Source: a virus
Virus record (IMG/VR): IMGVR_UViG_3300018933_000008
Location: 1 to 46,067 of that record
Strand: one strand, 5' to 3'
Length of the DNA: 46,067 bases
The translations under genes were made by a program, and so were the position numbers. How positions within the stretch are numbered: the first letter of the stretch is position 1; each line of letters begins with the position of its first letter. Positions 31,549 through 38,777 of this stretch are shown piece after piece. The notes beneath the pieces were generated by a model. That model was not told where the DNA came from. It made no database searches and worked only from the letters and a program-made list of their open reading frames with translations.

Positions 31549-32694
31549 ATGAACCCCGCGACGCGCCTAATGATGGAGGAGTTCGCGGCGATCAAATCCC
31601 ACTTCGGCATCACGTCGATTCCCAGGCCTCGCCTGACGGTGGCGCAGGGATGGGAGAAGTGGCGACCCTTTCTTGAATTCAGGGTTCAGGCTGGGGAGCT
31701 GCGCGATAGCACCAGAAAAAAGATCGAGCTCGCCATGAAGAGCGTGATCCCTTTCTTCGGGCACAAGATCATTGAGGAGCTGCAGCGGTCGGATGTGTAC
31801 GAGTACCAGGAGAAACGCTGCAAACAACCAAACACCAAACACCGCCGAGGAGGGAAGATCAGCAAAGCTACAGCGACCGTGGAAATACGGGCGCTGATAG
31901 CCATGCTCCACGGGCTCAAGGGCGAGGGGTTGATAAACGAGAACCCGCTCGCAGGGATGCCGGTAGACAAGAAGAAGCGGAAGGTCAAGCAACGTCTACG
32001 CGTTTTCACCCCGGACGAAATCAGCCTCCAGCTGAGGACGGCGCGGCTGAAGGGCTACCTGCACCTCGCCGCGGTGATAGCGGTTATGCGTGGATCGGGC
32101 ATCCGCCCCGGCGAGCTAATAAAGCTTCGGTGGGAAGATTACGACAGGGCCAAGGGCGTGCTCATGGTGCCCGATGAGATCGCGAAAACAGCGGTGGCGC
32201 GGGAATGCGTTCTGCTTAGGGAGGGCCTGCAGGCCCTGGAGGAGATCCGACGCCCCGACTCCCCTTGGTTGTTTCCATCGAACTATTCAACCACCCTTGA
32301 TCAGCACATCTCGTACCAGTCGATTGATGAGCAGTGGCGCAAGACCACCGCGGCCAGCGGGATTGCGATGTGCGAGGACGGCAGCCCGCCCATTCTGTAT
32401 TCGCTTCGGCACACCCTCGCCACGGTCCTTGGCTTTGAGCTCCGGTGGGAGGCGCAGATGATTTGTGATTGGATGGGCTGGGAAAACTTAGAACAAGCCA
32501 CCGACTACCTGCACGTCCAAAACGAACACCTGGCGCAGCAGGCTAAGGAGATCGAGGATCGGAACAGTGCTCCACCACGCAAACCTCCGGTGCGCAAGCC
32601 TCCCAGTATGGCCCACATGAAGGATCTTGAAGGTCTTCGTAGGAGCCCAAAGCGGTCAGACGATAACGAAAAAAAGGAGGACGATTCCGATTGA
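31549..32694 (+). CDS. Tyrosine integrase
   Basis: 381 residues, ATG 31549 after ACAGGAGACGAG. A SAM-like core-binding domain (about 35-135) is followed by the catalytic domain: Arg186 in SGIRPGELIKLRWED, box II YSLRHTL (284-290) with Arg287 and Tyr284 where His is usual, Trp311 in DWMGWENL replacing the second His, and nucleophile Tyr320 in ATDYLHV. The last 50 residues are Pro/Lys-rich. It integrates and excises the prophage. No excisionase is obvious nearby. It shows the phage is temperate. Confidence 0.92.
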   Translation: MNPATRLMMEEFAAIKSHFGITSIPRPRLTVAQGWEKWRPFLEFRVQAGELRDSTRKKIELAMKSVIPFFGHKIIEELQRSDVYEYQEKRCKQPNTKHRRGGKISKATATVEIRALIAMLHGLKGEGLINENPLAGMPVDKKKRKVKQRLRVFTPDEISLQLRTARLKGYLHLAAVIAVMRGSGIRPGELIKLRWEDYDRAKGVLMVPDEIAKTAVARECVLLREGLQALEEIRRPDSPWLFPSNYSTTLDQHISYQSIDEQWRKTTAASGIAMCEDGSPPILYSLRHTLATVLGFELRWEAQMICDWMGWENLEQATDYLHVQNEHLAQQAKEIEDRNSAPPRKPPVRKPPSMAHMKDLEGLRRSPKRSDDNEKKEDDSD

Positions 32695-32711
32695 CCGGTT
32701 GGCCCCTTCGA

Positions 32712-32725
32712 GGCTAAAAGTAGCC
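32712..32725 (+). repeat. Short hairpin after integrase
   Basis: GGCTA, AAAG, TAGCC forms a 5-bp stem 17 nt after the integrase stop. No T-run follows, so intrinsic termination is unlikely. It may protect the message end or belong to the larger inverted structure that follows. Confidence 0.35.
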
Positions 32726-32726
32726 A

Positions 32727-32798
32727 TCCCCAACCCGGCCGCCTGCTGCCGCTCGTGATGGGTCGCCCACTGCCTGCGCGTTTGCGAAGGGTTGGGGA
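32727..32798. repeat. 10-bp inverted repeat with 52-nt loop
   Basis: TCCCCAACCC (32727-32736) pairs perfectly with GGGTTGGGGA (32789-32798). GTAGC and GCTAC flank it outside and may extend the stem. It lies in the 196-bp gene-free gap after integrase and could be a structured RNA, a recombination site or a regulator site. Confidence 0.45.
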
Positions 32799-32890
32799 CG
32801 ATTCCTGCTACGACGCGCCGTGTGCGCTGGGCGGCCCATTAGGGGCGGTTGCGAGCGGCTCTCTTTATCCCCAAAGCAGGATATCTCACG

Positions 32891-33163
32891 ATGGAACTAC
32901 AAAAAGGCCCTGAATTATTCCGGGCGGTTACCAGCGGCACCAAACGGCGCGTCGGGACAGACCGAAATATAGACTCAAGTCGCCCCTTTGCGCCAAGTAG
33001 CGCACCTCTGAAGAAAGGAGGTAAGAGGGAAAGAGCGACTCCATGTGTGGAACGGGACGATGATGTCATAGTCCATCCCGCTGCGCAAAAATACGGCGCG
33101 CAGCGTGCACAATTAGAGGCCCACTTCGCAAAGCAGCGACGGCGCCAAGGCGGTGGCCGGTGA
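32891..33163 (+). CDS. Hypothetical 90-residue basic protein
   Basis: ATG 32891 has AGGA about 12 nt before it. The protein (MELQKGPELFRAVTSGTKRR, later LKKGGKRERA and FAKQRRRQGGGR) is Arg/Lys/Gly-rich and probably disordered with a helical C-terminus. It opens the rightward replication region and overlaps the next gene by 4 bp. Not recognised. Confidence 0.5.
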   Translation: MELQKGPELFRAVTSGTKRRVGTDRNIDSSRPFAPSSAPLKKGGKRERATPCVERDDDVIVHPAAQKYGAQRAQLEAHFAKQRRRQGGGR

Positions 33164-33420
33164 AGCGGGCCATTGTCTCCCGGAACACGTTCCGCGAGAA
33201 AGGTGGCACTCTCAGCGCGGCGGGGCTCACGATGTGGAGCCGTCCCGTTGTTGAGCTGACACTCGAGTGTGGGCACTCCAAGTTCTACCGGGGAGGCAAT
33301 GCGTCCCGGGCGCCCTCTGGCGAATCCACCGTGTGCCGGACCTGCACCTTGGCTGAGGACGCCCGGAAGCGATTCGCGCAGCGGCAGGTGGCCGCTAGTG
33401 AGAGCGGAGGCGCCTCGTGA
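33160..33420 (+). CDS. Hypothetical 86-residue zinc-ribbon-like protein
   Basis: GTG start overlapping the previous stop. LTLECGHSKFYRGG and STVCRTCTLAEDARKR give C-x-H and C-x-x-C groups about 24 residues apart, a plausible metal site. The N-terminus is basic. Likely a small nucleic-acid or protein adaptor. Function unknown. Confidence 0.55.
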   Translation: MKRAIVSRNTFREKGGTLSAAGLTMWSRPVVELTLECGHSKFYRGGNASRAPSGESTVCRTCTLAEDARKRFAQRQVAASESGGAS

Positions 33421-33797
33421 TCGTCGCCTACGTTTGTTTTCCCTACCGCGCCACGACCCTTGAGGGCGTCCTTCGGAACAAGCTCGAGGCGCGGGCCATC
33501 GCGGAACGCATCAATGCGATCCCAGGCTGGCGCGCCCTTGTGCCTCACAACCTCAGTGAAGGGATCCAATCCTCCCTCACAGAGGAGCAGTGGCTGGCGT
33601 TTGACATCGAGATGATGAAGCGCTCCGCGGATGTGGTCGTCCTCCACCGGGAGCGCAGCTGCTCCTCTGGATGCGTTGACGAGTTGCGTGAGTGGGGCGG
33701 CCCGAAAATACCCGAGCATGACCTCGAAACGTGGGCGGCCCACAGCGCCCCGCGCCACTTCCGAAAGCTGCTGAACCCGGCGAGGGCCCCGCGATGA
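33417..33797 (+). CDS. Nucleoside deoxyribosyltransferase-like (DUF4406 type)
   Basis: 126 residues. IVAYVCFPYRATTLEGVLRN, ALVPHNLSEGI, RSADVVVLHRER and SSGCVDELREWG follow the order of the DUF4406 / nucleoside 2-deoxyribosyltransferase-like fold common in phages: GPYRA-like start, PH motif, DVVV strand and SxG..E. Possible roles are nucleotide salvage or removal of nucleotide signals. Substrate unknown. GTG start overlaps the preceding stop. Confidence 0.65.
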   Translation: MIVAYVCFPYRATTLEGVLRNKLEARAIAERINAIPGWRALVPHNLSEGIQSSLTEEQWLAFDIEMMKRSADVVVLHRERSCSSGCVDELREWGGPKIPEHDLETWAAHSAPRHFRKLLNPARAPR

Positions 33798-34291
33798 AGG
33801 GCCGAATCAAACGCTTCGCTGAAGGCACGTCCGTGACCCCTGAGGCCAGTCGCACCGAAGCCGAAAAGCTCCTGGCGAAATACGGGGCCAGAGAGATTGG
33901 GCTGATGACGTCGGAGGTCGCCGGAGTCTCGGTGATCATCTTCGTTGCCGAAGGCCGCAAGGTGAAGCTGGAGGTCAAGCACCCCACCGAGGCCCAGTGG
34001 GAGGCCGAGGCAAAACGCCGTGACTTGTGGCCGCACCATCAGCGATACAAGTCCGTTCGCCAAGGATGGTTTGAGTCTGAGCTTGCGCGCCGCTGGCGCG
34101 TCCTCGTGCTCCGCCTGAAGGCCAAACTCGAAATGTGCGCGGACGATCCGGCCGCCTTTGACCGGGAGTTCCTGCCCGAGATCATGTTGCCAGACAACCG
34201 CACCGTGGGGGAGACCGTCATCCCGATGATCGATCGCTCCTACGAGGAACGAGGAAACATGCTTCTGTTGCCGGGGATGGGGACACCATGA
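33794..34291 (+). CDS. Conserved phage protein of unknown function
   Basis: 165 residues. GTSVTPEASRTEAEKLLAKY, SVIIFVAEGRKVKLEVKHP, ARRWRVLVLRLKAKLEMCAD and FLPEIMLPDNRTVGETVIPM form a pattern I know from many tailed phages, typically annotated hypothetical and found near replication genes. The ATG overlaps the end of the previous gene. The fold seems alpha/beta. No catalytic motif. Confidence 0.7.
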   Translation: MKGRIKRFAEGTSVTPEASRTEAEKLLAKYGAREIGLMTSEVAGVSVIIFVAEGRKVKLEVKHPTEAQWEAEAKRRDLWPHHQRYKSVRQGWFESELARRWRVLVLRLKAKLEMCADDPAAFDREFLPEIMLPDNRTVGETVIPMIDRSYEERGNMLLLPGMGTP

Positions 34292-34347
34292 ATACCCTCC
34301 TCATCATCGGTGCCGTTGGCCTCCTGATTTGGGCGGTGTGGCCATGA
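34288..34347 (+). CDS. 19-residue membrane micropeptide
   Basis: MNTLLIIGAVGLLIWAVWP is a single hydrophobic helix. Both ends are exact ATGA overlaps, with the upstream gene (34288) and the methyltransferase (34344), so the frame is fixed by its neighbours. It may be a membrane micropeptide or merely a reading frame that keeps ribosomes moving between its neighbours. Confidence 0.5.
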   Translation: MNTLLIIGAVGLLIWAVWP

Positions 34348-35129
34348 GCGCGGCCGGCAGGGGTGCAAGGCGGGGCGGGTCCGATGACTTCTACGTCACT
34401 CCTCATTGGGCCGTCGACCGCTTGCTGGAAAAGTGGTCACCTCCAATTGACGGGGATTTCGTCGAGCCATGTGCTGGCAACGGAGCGATCATGCGCGCGC
34501 TGCGTGGCCGAGGTCTCACGTGGGACCGCGCGACCGCGATCGAATGCCGAGCCAAAGAGTACGACGTGCTCTCAGGCCTATTCGACACTGTGAAGATCGG
34601 TGACTTCCTAGCGGCCCCGGAGCTCTTCCTTCCCGAGGTGGTCTCCACGATCATCACGAACCCGCCGTACATCAAGGCGGAAGAGTTCATAAGAGCTGCG
34701 AGGGCTAAGTTTCCCAACGCCACCTCGGCCTGGCTGGTGCGTCAGGGGTTCTTAGCTAGCGAGGAGCGTGTGCAGCTGTGGAAAGACGTTGGTTCGCCTG
34801 ACGTCTATGTCTTGCCCAATCGACCAAGCTACACGGCCGACGGCAAGACTGATGCCTCTGACTATTGCTGGATCGTCCTGCCGAAGGAGCCGCGGGAACA
34901 CGGCCAATTGGTGATGTTGGGCTCAACGCCGAAAGAAGTGCGTGTCGCCGCGCTCCTCAAGGTGAAGAAGAAAAGGAAGAAGGGGATCGAGACCGCATTG
35001 GCCGCTTTGGAGAAGCAGACGACCGCGCTCGCGCGTCAGCTGGTCAAGACTGAGACCGCGATCGCGGAGATCAAGAAGAGGTTATCAAAGTCGGGCGCGA
35101 AGGATCGATCTGAAAAGGGGGCAGCATGA
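34344..35129 (+). CDS. N6-adenine DNA methyltransferase-like protein
   Basis: 261 residues. DFYVTPHWAVDRLLEKW, motif I FVEPCAGNGAIM (SAM binding, 39-50), an acidic AIECRAKEYD, and motif IV NPPY (106-109) identify an amino-methyltransferase. DVYVLPNRPSYTADGKTDAS follows. The last 70 residues are a Lys-rich coiled coil. It could mask phage DNA from restriction, complementing the Lar-like protein. No partner nuclease is visible. Confidence 0.8.
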   Translation: MSAAGRGARRGGSDDFYVTPHWAVDRLLEKWSPPIDGDFVEPCAGNGAIMRALRGRGLTWDRATAIECRAKEYDVLSGLFDTVKIGDFLAAPELFLPEVVSTIITNPPYIKAEEFIRAARAKFPNATSAWLVRQGFLASEERVQLWKDVGSPDVYVLPNRPSYTADGKTDASDYCWIVLPKEPREHGQLVMLGSTPKEVRVAALLKVKKKRKKGIETALAALEKQTTALARQLVKTETAIAEIKKRLSKSGAKDRSEKGAA

Positions 35130-35449
35130 CGAAGCGCGCCCGCCCTTCACTAGACATCGCCGCTAAGCCGGAAACAGTGGCCATCATGCAAGCCGTTGCG
35201 GCCGCGTACGGCGTCTGTGCTGAGGATCTCACGTTCCAATCCACGCGTGGCGTCCTTCCTTACAGCTCTCCGACTATGCGTGCTCGGCGTGTGGCTATCG
35301 TCGCCCTTTACAAGCAATGGGGCAACGCCAAGGCGATCGCGAAGGTGTTCCAGCGTCACGCTAGCAGTGTCTGGACGGTGCTCAATGGAGCATCAGAGGC
35401 TGAACATGCAACTGCCGGCGAGATCGTCGCGGGGGTTTCGTTCGCATGA
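35126..35449 (+). CDS. DnaA domain IV-like DNA-binding protein
   Basis: 107 residues. VAIMQAVAAAYGVCAEDLTF, SPTMRARRVAIVALYKQWGN and AKVFQRHASSVWTVLNGASE follow the DnaA C-terminal domain: helix, R-x-x-R-A-R-x-x-A, and the H-x-S-V signature. No ATPase domain is attached. It may bind DnaA boxes, regulate host DnaA, or help the phage origin about 800 bp downstream. ATGA-coupled on both sides. Confidence 0.65.
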   Translation: MTKRARPSLDIAAKPETVAIMQAVAAAYGVCAEDLTFQSTRGVLPYSSPTMRARRVAIVALYKQWGNAKAIAKVFQRHASSVWTVLNGASEAEHATAGEIVAGVSFA

Positions 35450-35631
35450 AGCTTACACCCAGCGAGCCCTTTAACGATCACCTCGATGCATGCGCGCGGT
35501 GCCTGAGGAGCCCCTTCGATTTGTGCCCCGAAGGGAAGCGCCTGCTGGAGGAAACGAGAGACCTGGTGGCGAAGCATCTGCAGCTGATGAGCGATGTACG
35601 CGCCGCGCAGAAGAACGGCGGGCCCCAATGA
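35446..35631 (+). CDS. Small Cys-containing phage protein
   Basis: 61 residues. FNDHLDACARCLRSPFDLCP contains H-x-x-x-C-x-x-C followed by a third Cys, a metal-site pattern seen in many small phage proteins of unknown function. The rest is one helix. ATG overlaps the preceding stop. Confidence 0.6.
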   Translation: MKLTPSEPFNDHLDACARCLRSPFDLCPEGKRLLEETRDLVAKHLQLMSDVRAAQKNGGPQ

Positions 35632-35852
35632 TTTTGCTCACGACCATGACACAGCACACGTTGCCTACCGAAAAACATTGCTGCGGCAGGCGCCAAGACC
35701 GCGATGGGGGTTGGTTCGGATCCCTCCGGCACAACACAAGGGCGCTGGCCCTCGTGCCAATCATTGGCGTGTGCAGACATGAGACCCGCGGCGCTCTGGT
35801 GTCTGGGTGGGTCGTGAGCTCCTTTTCTACACACCAAGGAAGGCTCAACTGA
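35628..35852 (+). CDS. Hypothetical 74-residue protein
   Basis: ATG overlaps the previous stop (ATGA) and the stop touches the replication gene. MILLTTMTQHTLPTEKHCCG, WFGSLRHNTRALALVPIIGV, then a Ser/Val-rich end. Three Cys and several His could bind metal. Not recognised. It may serve mainly as a coupling frame. Confidence 0.5.
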   Translation: MILLTTMTQHTLPTEKHCCGRRQDRDGGWFGSLRHNTRALALVPIIGVCRHETRGALVSGWVVSSFSTHQGRLN

Positions 35853-36817
35853 TGGCCGCCAACATCAGCTACAGAACGAAGAGAAGCGACTTCTTCGTGC
35901 ACCCGAAGACTGCGGGGCTCTCCCCTTTCGCACAGTGCCTATGGAACCAGGCGCTATTGTCCAACATCGCGGGCGTGCTGCAGCGAAGCGAGCGCCTGAT
36001 GGCGAAGGTTGGAGCCATGACCGCCGAGCAGGTCCGGAGCGGTATCGCGGAGCTCGAGCAGCGCGGCCTGTGCAAGTACTTCGAGGACGACGAGGTGCTT
36101 TGGCTGATTGAAGCCGCCGACGAACAGGCCACAAATCCCAACGCCTGGAAACACGTATGGGCGGTGGTCGACACGGCGCCGCAGCTCGTGCGTGAAGCCT
36201 TCGAGGTACGGTATTCCCGCGCCGGAGGGAGACCCGCCGCAAAGGGTATCGGATACCCTATCGCATACCCTATTCCGGACCCCCAAACCCAACTCGAAAC
36301 AGCCCTGATCGGACCCCCAAACCCAACTCCGATCACTCAGGAACAAGAACAGGAACAAGAGAAAGAACAGGAACAAGAGCAGGAGCAGGAGAACACACGC
36401 GACCCCTCCCCCCCGGTCCCTCCAGCCCCACCAGCTCCGGTTCTTCACAGTTCCGACCCCCCGCTGGACCGTTGCATCCGCGAGGTCAACGCCGCTCGGG
36501 CGAAGCGAAAGCTGGACCCGATCAGCCGCATGCAGGGCCGCGAGGTGGAAAGCCTGCTGTTCCATGCCCTCGAGATTTGCCAGGACGTAGAGGCCGCATA
36601 TGGGGCCTACCTCCAGCGCGGTGACCAGTGGGACGCCGACCGAGGGTTCCCGATCGCCAAGTGGGCGAAGACGCCAATGCACTGGCTCACCGCCAAGGCC
36701 ACAGTCCGCCGCGTGGGCCACACCCGCGCCGAGGATTTCTCAGCCGAGCACGCCGCCACACCCGAGGGTCCACTGGACCTGAACAAGCTTCGCAGCAACC
36801 GGAGAGCCACGCCATGA
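35852..36817 (+). CDS. Replication initiation protein (lambda O-like organisation)
   Basis: 321 residues, ATG 35852. Residues 5-110 are a winged-helix domain (LSPFAQCLWNQALLSNIAGV, EQVRSGIAELEQRGLCKYFE) typical of phage origin-binding proteins. A low-complexity linker (about 130-205: PIAYPIPDP, PPNPTPIT, then Gln/Glu repeats) is followed by a C-terminal helical domain (MQGREVESLLFHALEICQDV, WAKTPMHWLTA) that probably binds the loader or helicase. The DNA of the linker contains the putative origin repeats. The next gene is a DnaC-like loader, as with O and P in lambda. Confidence 0.75.
   Translation: MAANISYRTKRSDFFVHPKTAGLSPFAQCLWNQALLSNIAGVLQRSERLMAKVGAMTAEQVRSGIAELEQRGLCKYFEDDEVLWLIEAADEQATNPNAWKHVWAVVDTAPQLVREAFEVRYSRAGGRPAAKGIGYPIAYPIPDPQTQLETALIGPPNPTPITQEQEQEQEKEQEQEQEQENTRDPSPPVPPAPPAPVLHSSDPPLDRCIREVNAARAKRKLDPISRMQGREVESLLFHALEICQDVEAAYGAYLQRGDQWDADRGFPIAKWAKTPMHWLTAKATVRRVGHTRAEDFSAEHAATPEGPLDLNKLRSNRRATP
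36244..36395. repeat. Putative phage replication origin (iterons)
   Basis: Inside the initiator gene: palindrome GGGTATCGGATACCC (36244-36258), ATACCCTAT twice at 12-bp spacing (36253, 36265), a perfect 19-bp repeat beginning GGACCCCCAAACCC at 36277 and 36311 (34-bp spacing), then a purine-rich tract of AACAGG/GAACAAG units (36340-36395). In lambda the origin also lies in the middle of gene O, with iterons followed by an easily melted strand-biased tract. Confidence 0.6.
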
Positions 36818-37437
36818 CCACCGAATCCGAGTCCGTGTTTCCTGAAAAACTGCCTCCTGGCAACAGCTGGGAGAGCGCCGAGGATGACGAAAAAGCAAAG
36901 GCAGCCCAGTGGGGCCGCTTTGAAGCGCCGCCACGCCACAAAGAAGCACTGAAGAAGCTCACGTTGCGCCCCACCACGGCGCGAACAGCGTGCGCAAAAG
37001 CGACTGGGACCGTCGTGCTTTATGGCGACTGCGGATGCGGCAAGACCCTTGCGGCTGTGGAATGGCTGCGTGAGGAGGTCATGCGTACTTCCAACAACGC
37101 CCCATCCGCTCGCTTCATCAGCGCGCCAGCGCTCGCACGACTTGATCGCTACGATGACAAAGTGATTAACCCGCTGCTTCGTGTGCGCAGGCTGGTCATC
37201 GACGACCTGGGGACCGAGTACAACGACGCGAAGGGCGCCTTCACGTCGCTGTTTGACGAGGTGATCAACGCGCGACATGCGGCGCGGCTGCCGACCGTCA
37301 TCACCACGAACCTGGGATATGAGGCATTCTCCGAGCGCTACGGCGAGCGTGTGATCGACCGCATCACCGAGTCGGGAGCCTTCACCGCATGCGGTTCTCA
37401 AAGCCTTCGCACGGCTGAACCAAAGGGACGTGGTTAA
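36814..37437 (+). CDS. DnaC-like helicase loader ATPase
   Basis: 207 residues. Walker A GDCGCGKT (71-78), Walker B LVIDDLGTE (127-135) and sensor-like LPTVITTNLG give a compact AAA+ ATPase of the DnaC/IstB class. The N-terminal 60 residues are charged and may contact the helicase. It would load the host DnaB-type helicase, since no phage helicase gene is seen. ATG overlaps the initiator stop. Confidence 0.85.
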   Translation: MTTESESVFPEKLPPGNSWESAEDDEKAKAAQWGRFEAPPRHKEALKKLTLRPTTARTACAKATGTVVLYGDCGCGKTLAAVEWLREEVMRTSNNAPSARFISAPALARLDRYDDKVINPLLRVRRLVIDDLGTEYNDAKGAFTSLFDEVINARHAARLPTVITTNLGYEAFSERYGERVIDRITESGAFTACGSQSLRTAEPKGRG

Positions 37438-37552
37438 CAAATGTTTTTGCCGCCCGGGCCAGGAGCACGTGCATCGAATGTTGAACCGCTGCGCGTGGGA
37501 TACGGACGAGAACCGGGCGGCACTTTTTCATGAGGCGCATACGCAGCGATAG
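37430..37552 (+). CDS. Hypothetical 40-residue Cys-rich protein
   Basis: GTG 37430 lies within the end of the loader gene with AAAGGGA just before it, a cramped ribosome site. MVNKCFCRPGQEHVHRMLNR continues to CAWDTDENRAALFHEAHTQR. Cys5, Cys7, His and a later Cys could form a metal site. The amino-acid make-up is protein-like, but the overlap with the next gene keeps confidence low. Confidence 0.4.
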   Translation: MVNKCFCRPGQEHVHRMLNRCAWDTDENRAALFHEAHTQR

Positions 37553-37940
37553 CGTCTTGATCACGGTCAACGGGATAACGAAGAGTGTCACGCAGTGGGC
37601 CCGGGATACAGGCAAGCCTCGGCAAACCATCGAGGATCGCCTCGTGAACGGATGGGACCCGGTGGATGCGGTGTTGGTGCCACGGGCCCGCAGAGGGACC
37701 ATCAGGGATGACAACATCATGATCACGATCGGGGGCGTGACGAAGAACGTGGCCGAGTGGTCGCGAGAAACAGGCAGGCCGCAAGGCACGATCAAGTCAC
37801 GCATTCGGAGCGGGTGGGATCCAGCAGACGCTGTGTTAGTGGCGCCCGCTGAGTACGCCCAGCTGAACCTCAAAGACAAGCAACGCTACGCCTTGCAACG
37901 TGCGCGCGGGCGGATGGACAGAAAGCGGAACCAGCGATGA
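37530..37940 (+). CDS. Tandem-repeat DNA-binding-like protein
   Basis: 136 residues with two copies of a 45-residue unit: VNGITKSVTQWARDTGKPRQ / TIEDRLVNGWDPVDAVLV and IGGVTKNVAEWSRETGRPQG / TIKSRIRSGWDPADAVLV. Such units (short strand pair plus helix-turn-helix) accompany HNH/homing nucleases and phage regulators. Here no nuclease domain is attached. The C-terminus is strongly basic. It may be the left-over DNA-binding part of a homing element or an independent regulator. Confidence 0.65.
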   Translation: MRRIRSDSVLITVNGITKSVTQWARDTGKPRQTIEDRLVNGWDPVDAVLVPRARRGTIRDDNIMITIGGVTKNVAEWSRETGRPQGTIKSRIRSGWDPADAVLVAPAEYAQLNLKDKQRYALQRARGRMDRKRNQR

Positions 37941-37953
37941 AAAGGACTAACCA

Positions 37954-38196
37954 ATGGCAGTCGAAAAACTAAGAACCACACAACCTCCAGACGAAACCCC
38001 GACTCCGCATGCGCGGATGGCGATAGCGGTTGATGCGCATGTTTCCCTTCCCACGGTCGATCGAGTCTACACAGGTCGGACGGTTCAACAGTCCTTGTAC
38101 GAGCGCATTCGCGACTCGGTGGAGCGGCTTGGGTACGCGGAGGTCTACCCGATTCCTCCCCACGTTCGAGTGCAACGGCTCATCCGCAAAGATTGA
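37954..38196 (+). CDS. LacI-type HTH protein
   Basis: 80 residues. MAIAVDAHVSLPTVDRVYTG, then RTVQQSLYERIRDSVERLGY reproduces the LacI-family HTH and hinge (residues 21-62), but there is no ligand-binding domain. It could be a phage repressor or antirepressor that binds as a small dimer. The ATG is 13 nt after the previous stop. The target is unknown. The operator-like repeats at 31191 and 28404 are candidates. Confidence 0.65.
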   Translation: MAVEKLRTTQPPDETPTPHARMAIAVDAHVSLPTVDRVYTGRTVQQSLYERIRDSVERLGYAEVYPIPPHVRVQRLIRKD

Positions 38197-38227
38197 TGGC
38201 TGCATTCGGCGTGAAGAGGACACAGCG

Positions 38228-38425
38228 ATGAGCAAACAAAAAATAGCTTGCGACGATCAAATGTCGGAGATCATGGCGGTCCTGTTTCACCAAGCAGAAG
38301 CGCATCGCCTCGCATCTCTCGTTGACACGATGATCGCACACGTGGAGTCACGCGCACAGGCCACGGGTTCCGCTGAGCTGGCATGCCTGGCGCAGCAACT
38401 GAAGGAAATCAAGGAGTGTTCATGA
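38228..38425 (+). CDS. Hypothetical 65-residue helical protein
   Basis: MSKQKIACDDQMSEIMAVLF, HQAEAHRLASLVDTMIAHVE and a short helical end with LAQQLKEIKECS. All-helical, with two Cys in the C-terminal half. GAGGACACAGCG precedes the ATG. Overlaps the next gene by ATGA. Not recognised. Confidence 0.55.
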   Translation: MSKQKIACDDQMSEIMAVLFHQAEAHRLASLVDTMIAHVESRAQATGSAELACLAQQLKEIKECS

Positions 38426-38640
38426 CGACCAAAAAGACAGGCGCAGCAGGAAAGCTCGAGCGAGAAAACGAGGAGCTGCGAAAGCAGTTGGCCACTATCG
38501 AGGAGGAAAACCAGCGGCTGAAAGATCAGATGGCTGGGGCCGACACGGCCGAGCGGCCAATGGTGAGCAATAGGGGCGCACCGCTTGTGATCGATCCAGT
38601 GACGCTGGTGGGCATGACCAGAGGTAAAGGGATCAAGTGA
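38422..38640 (+). CDS. Hypothetical 72-residue coiled-coil protein
   Basis: Residues 10-40 are a clear coiled coil (KLERENEELRKQLATIEEEN), followed by a Gly/Pro/Val-rich C-terminus. AAGGAGTGTTC precedes the ATG. It may be an oligomerising adaptor. Function unknown. Confidence 0.55.
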   Translation: MTTKKTGAAGKLERENEELRKQLATIEEENQRLKDQMAGADTAERPMVSNRGAPLVIDPVTLVGMTRGKGIK

Positions 38641-38777
38641 TGGAGGCTTCCGGGCGTAAGGAGGTGGCGGAAGCTGTGCTGATCGCAGCGCTGTCGGCCG
38701 CCGCTGTTCGCCTGGTTGAAGCCATAGCGGATCGCATCCAAGCCAAGCGCAAGAAGTGCAAAGGCAAGCGCCAGTGA
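38640..38777 (+). CDS. 45-residue amphipathic helical protein
   Basis: MEASGRKEVAEAVLIAALSA, then AAVRLVEAIADRI and a Lys/Arg-rich end (QAKRKKCKGKRQ). The hydrophobic centre and basic tail suggest a membrane-surface or nucleic-acid-binding peptide. The start overlaps the preceding TGA by one base and the end overlaps the next gene (GTGA). Confidence 0.45.
   Translation: MEASGRKEVAEAVLIAALSAAAVRLVEAIADRIQAKRKKCKGKRQ

Noticed and set aside
32712-32725. Hairpin after integrase as a Rho-independent terminator
   Set aside because: The stem is only 5 bp and no T-run follows.
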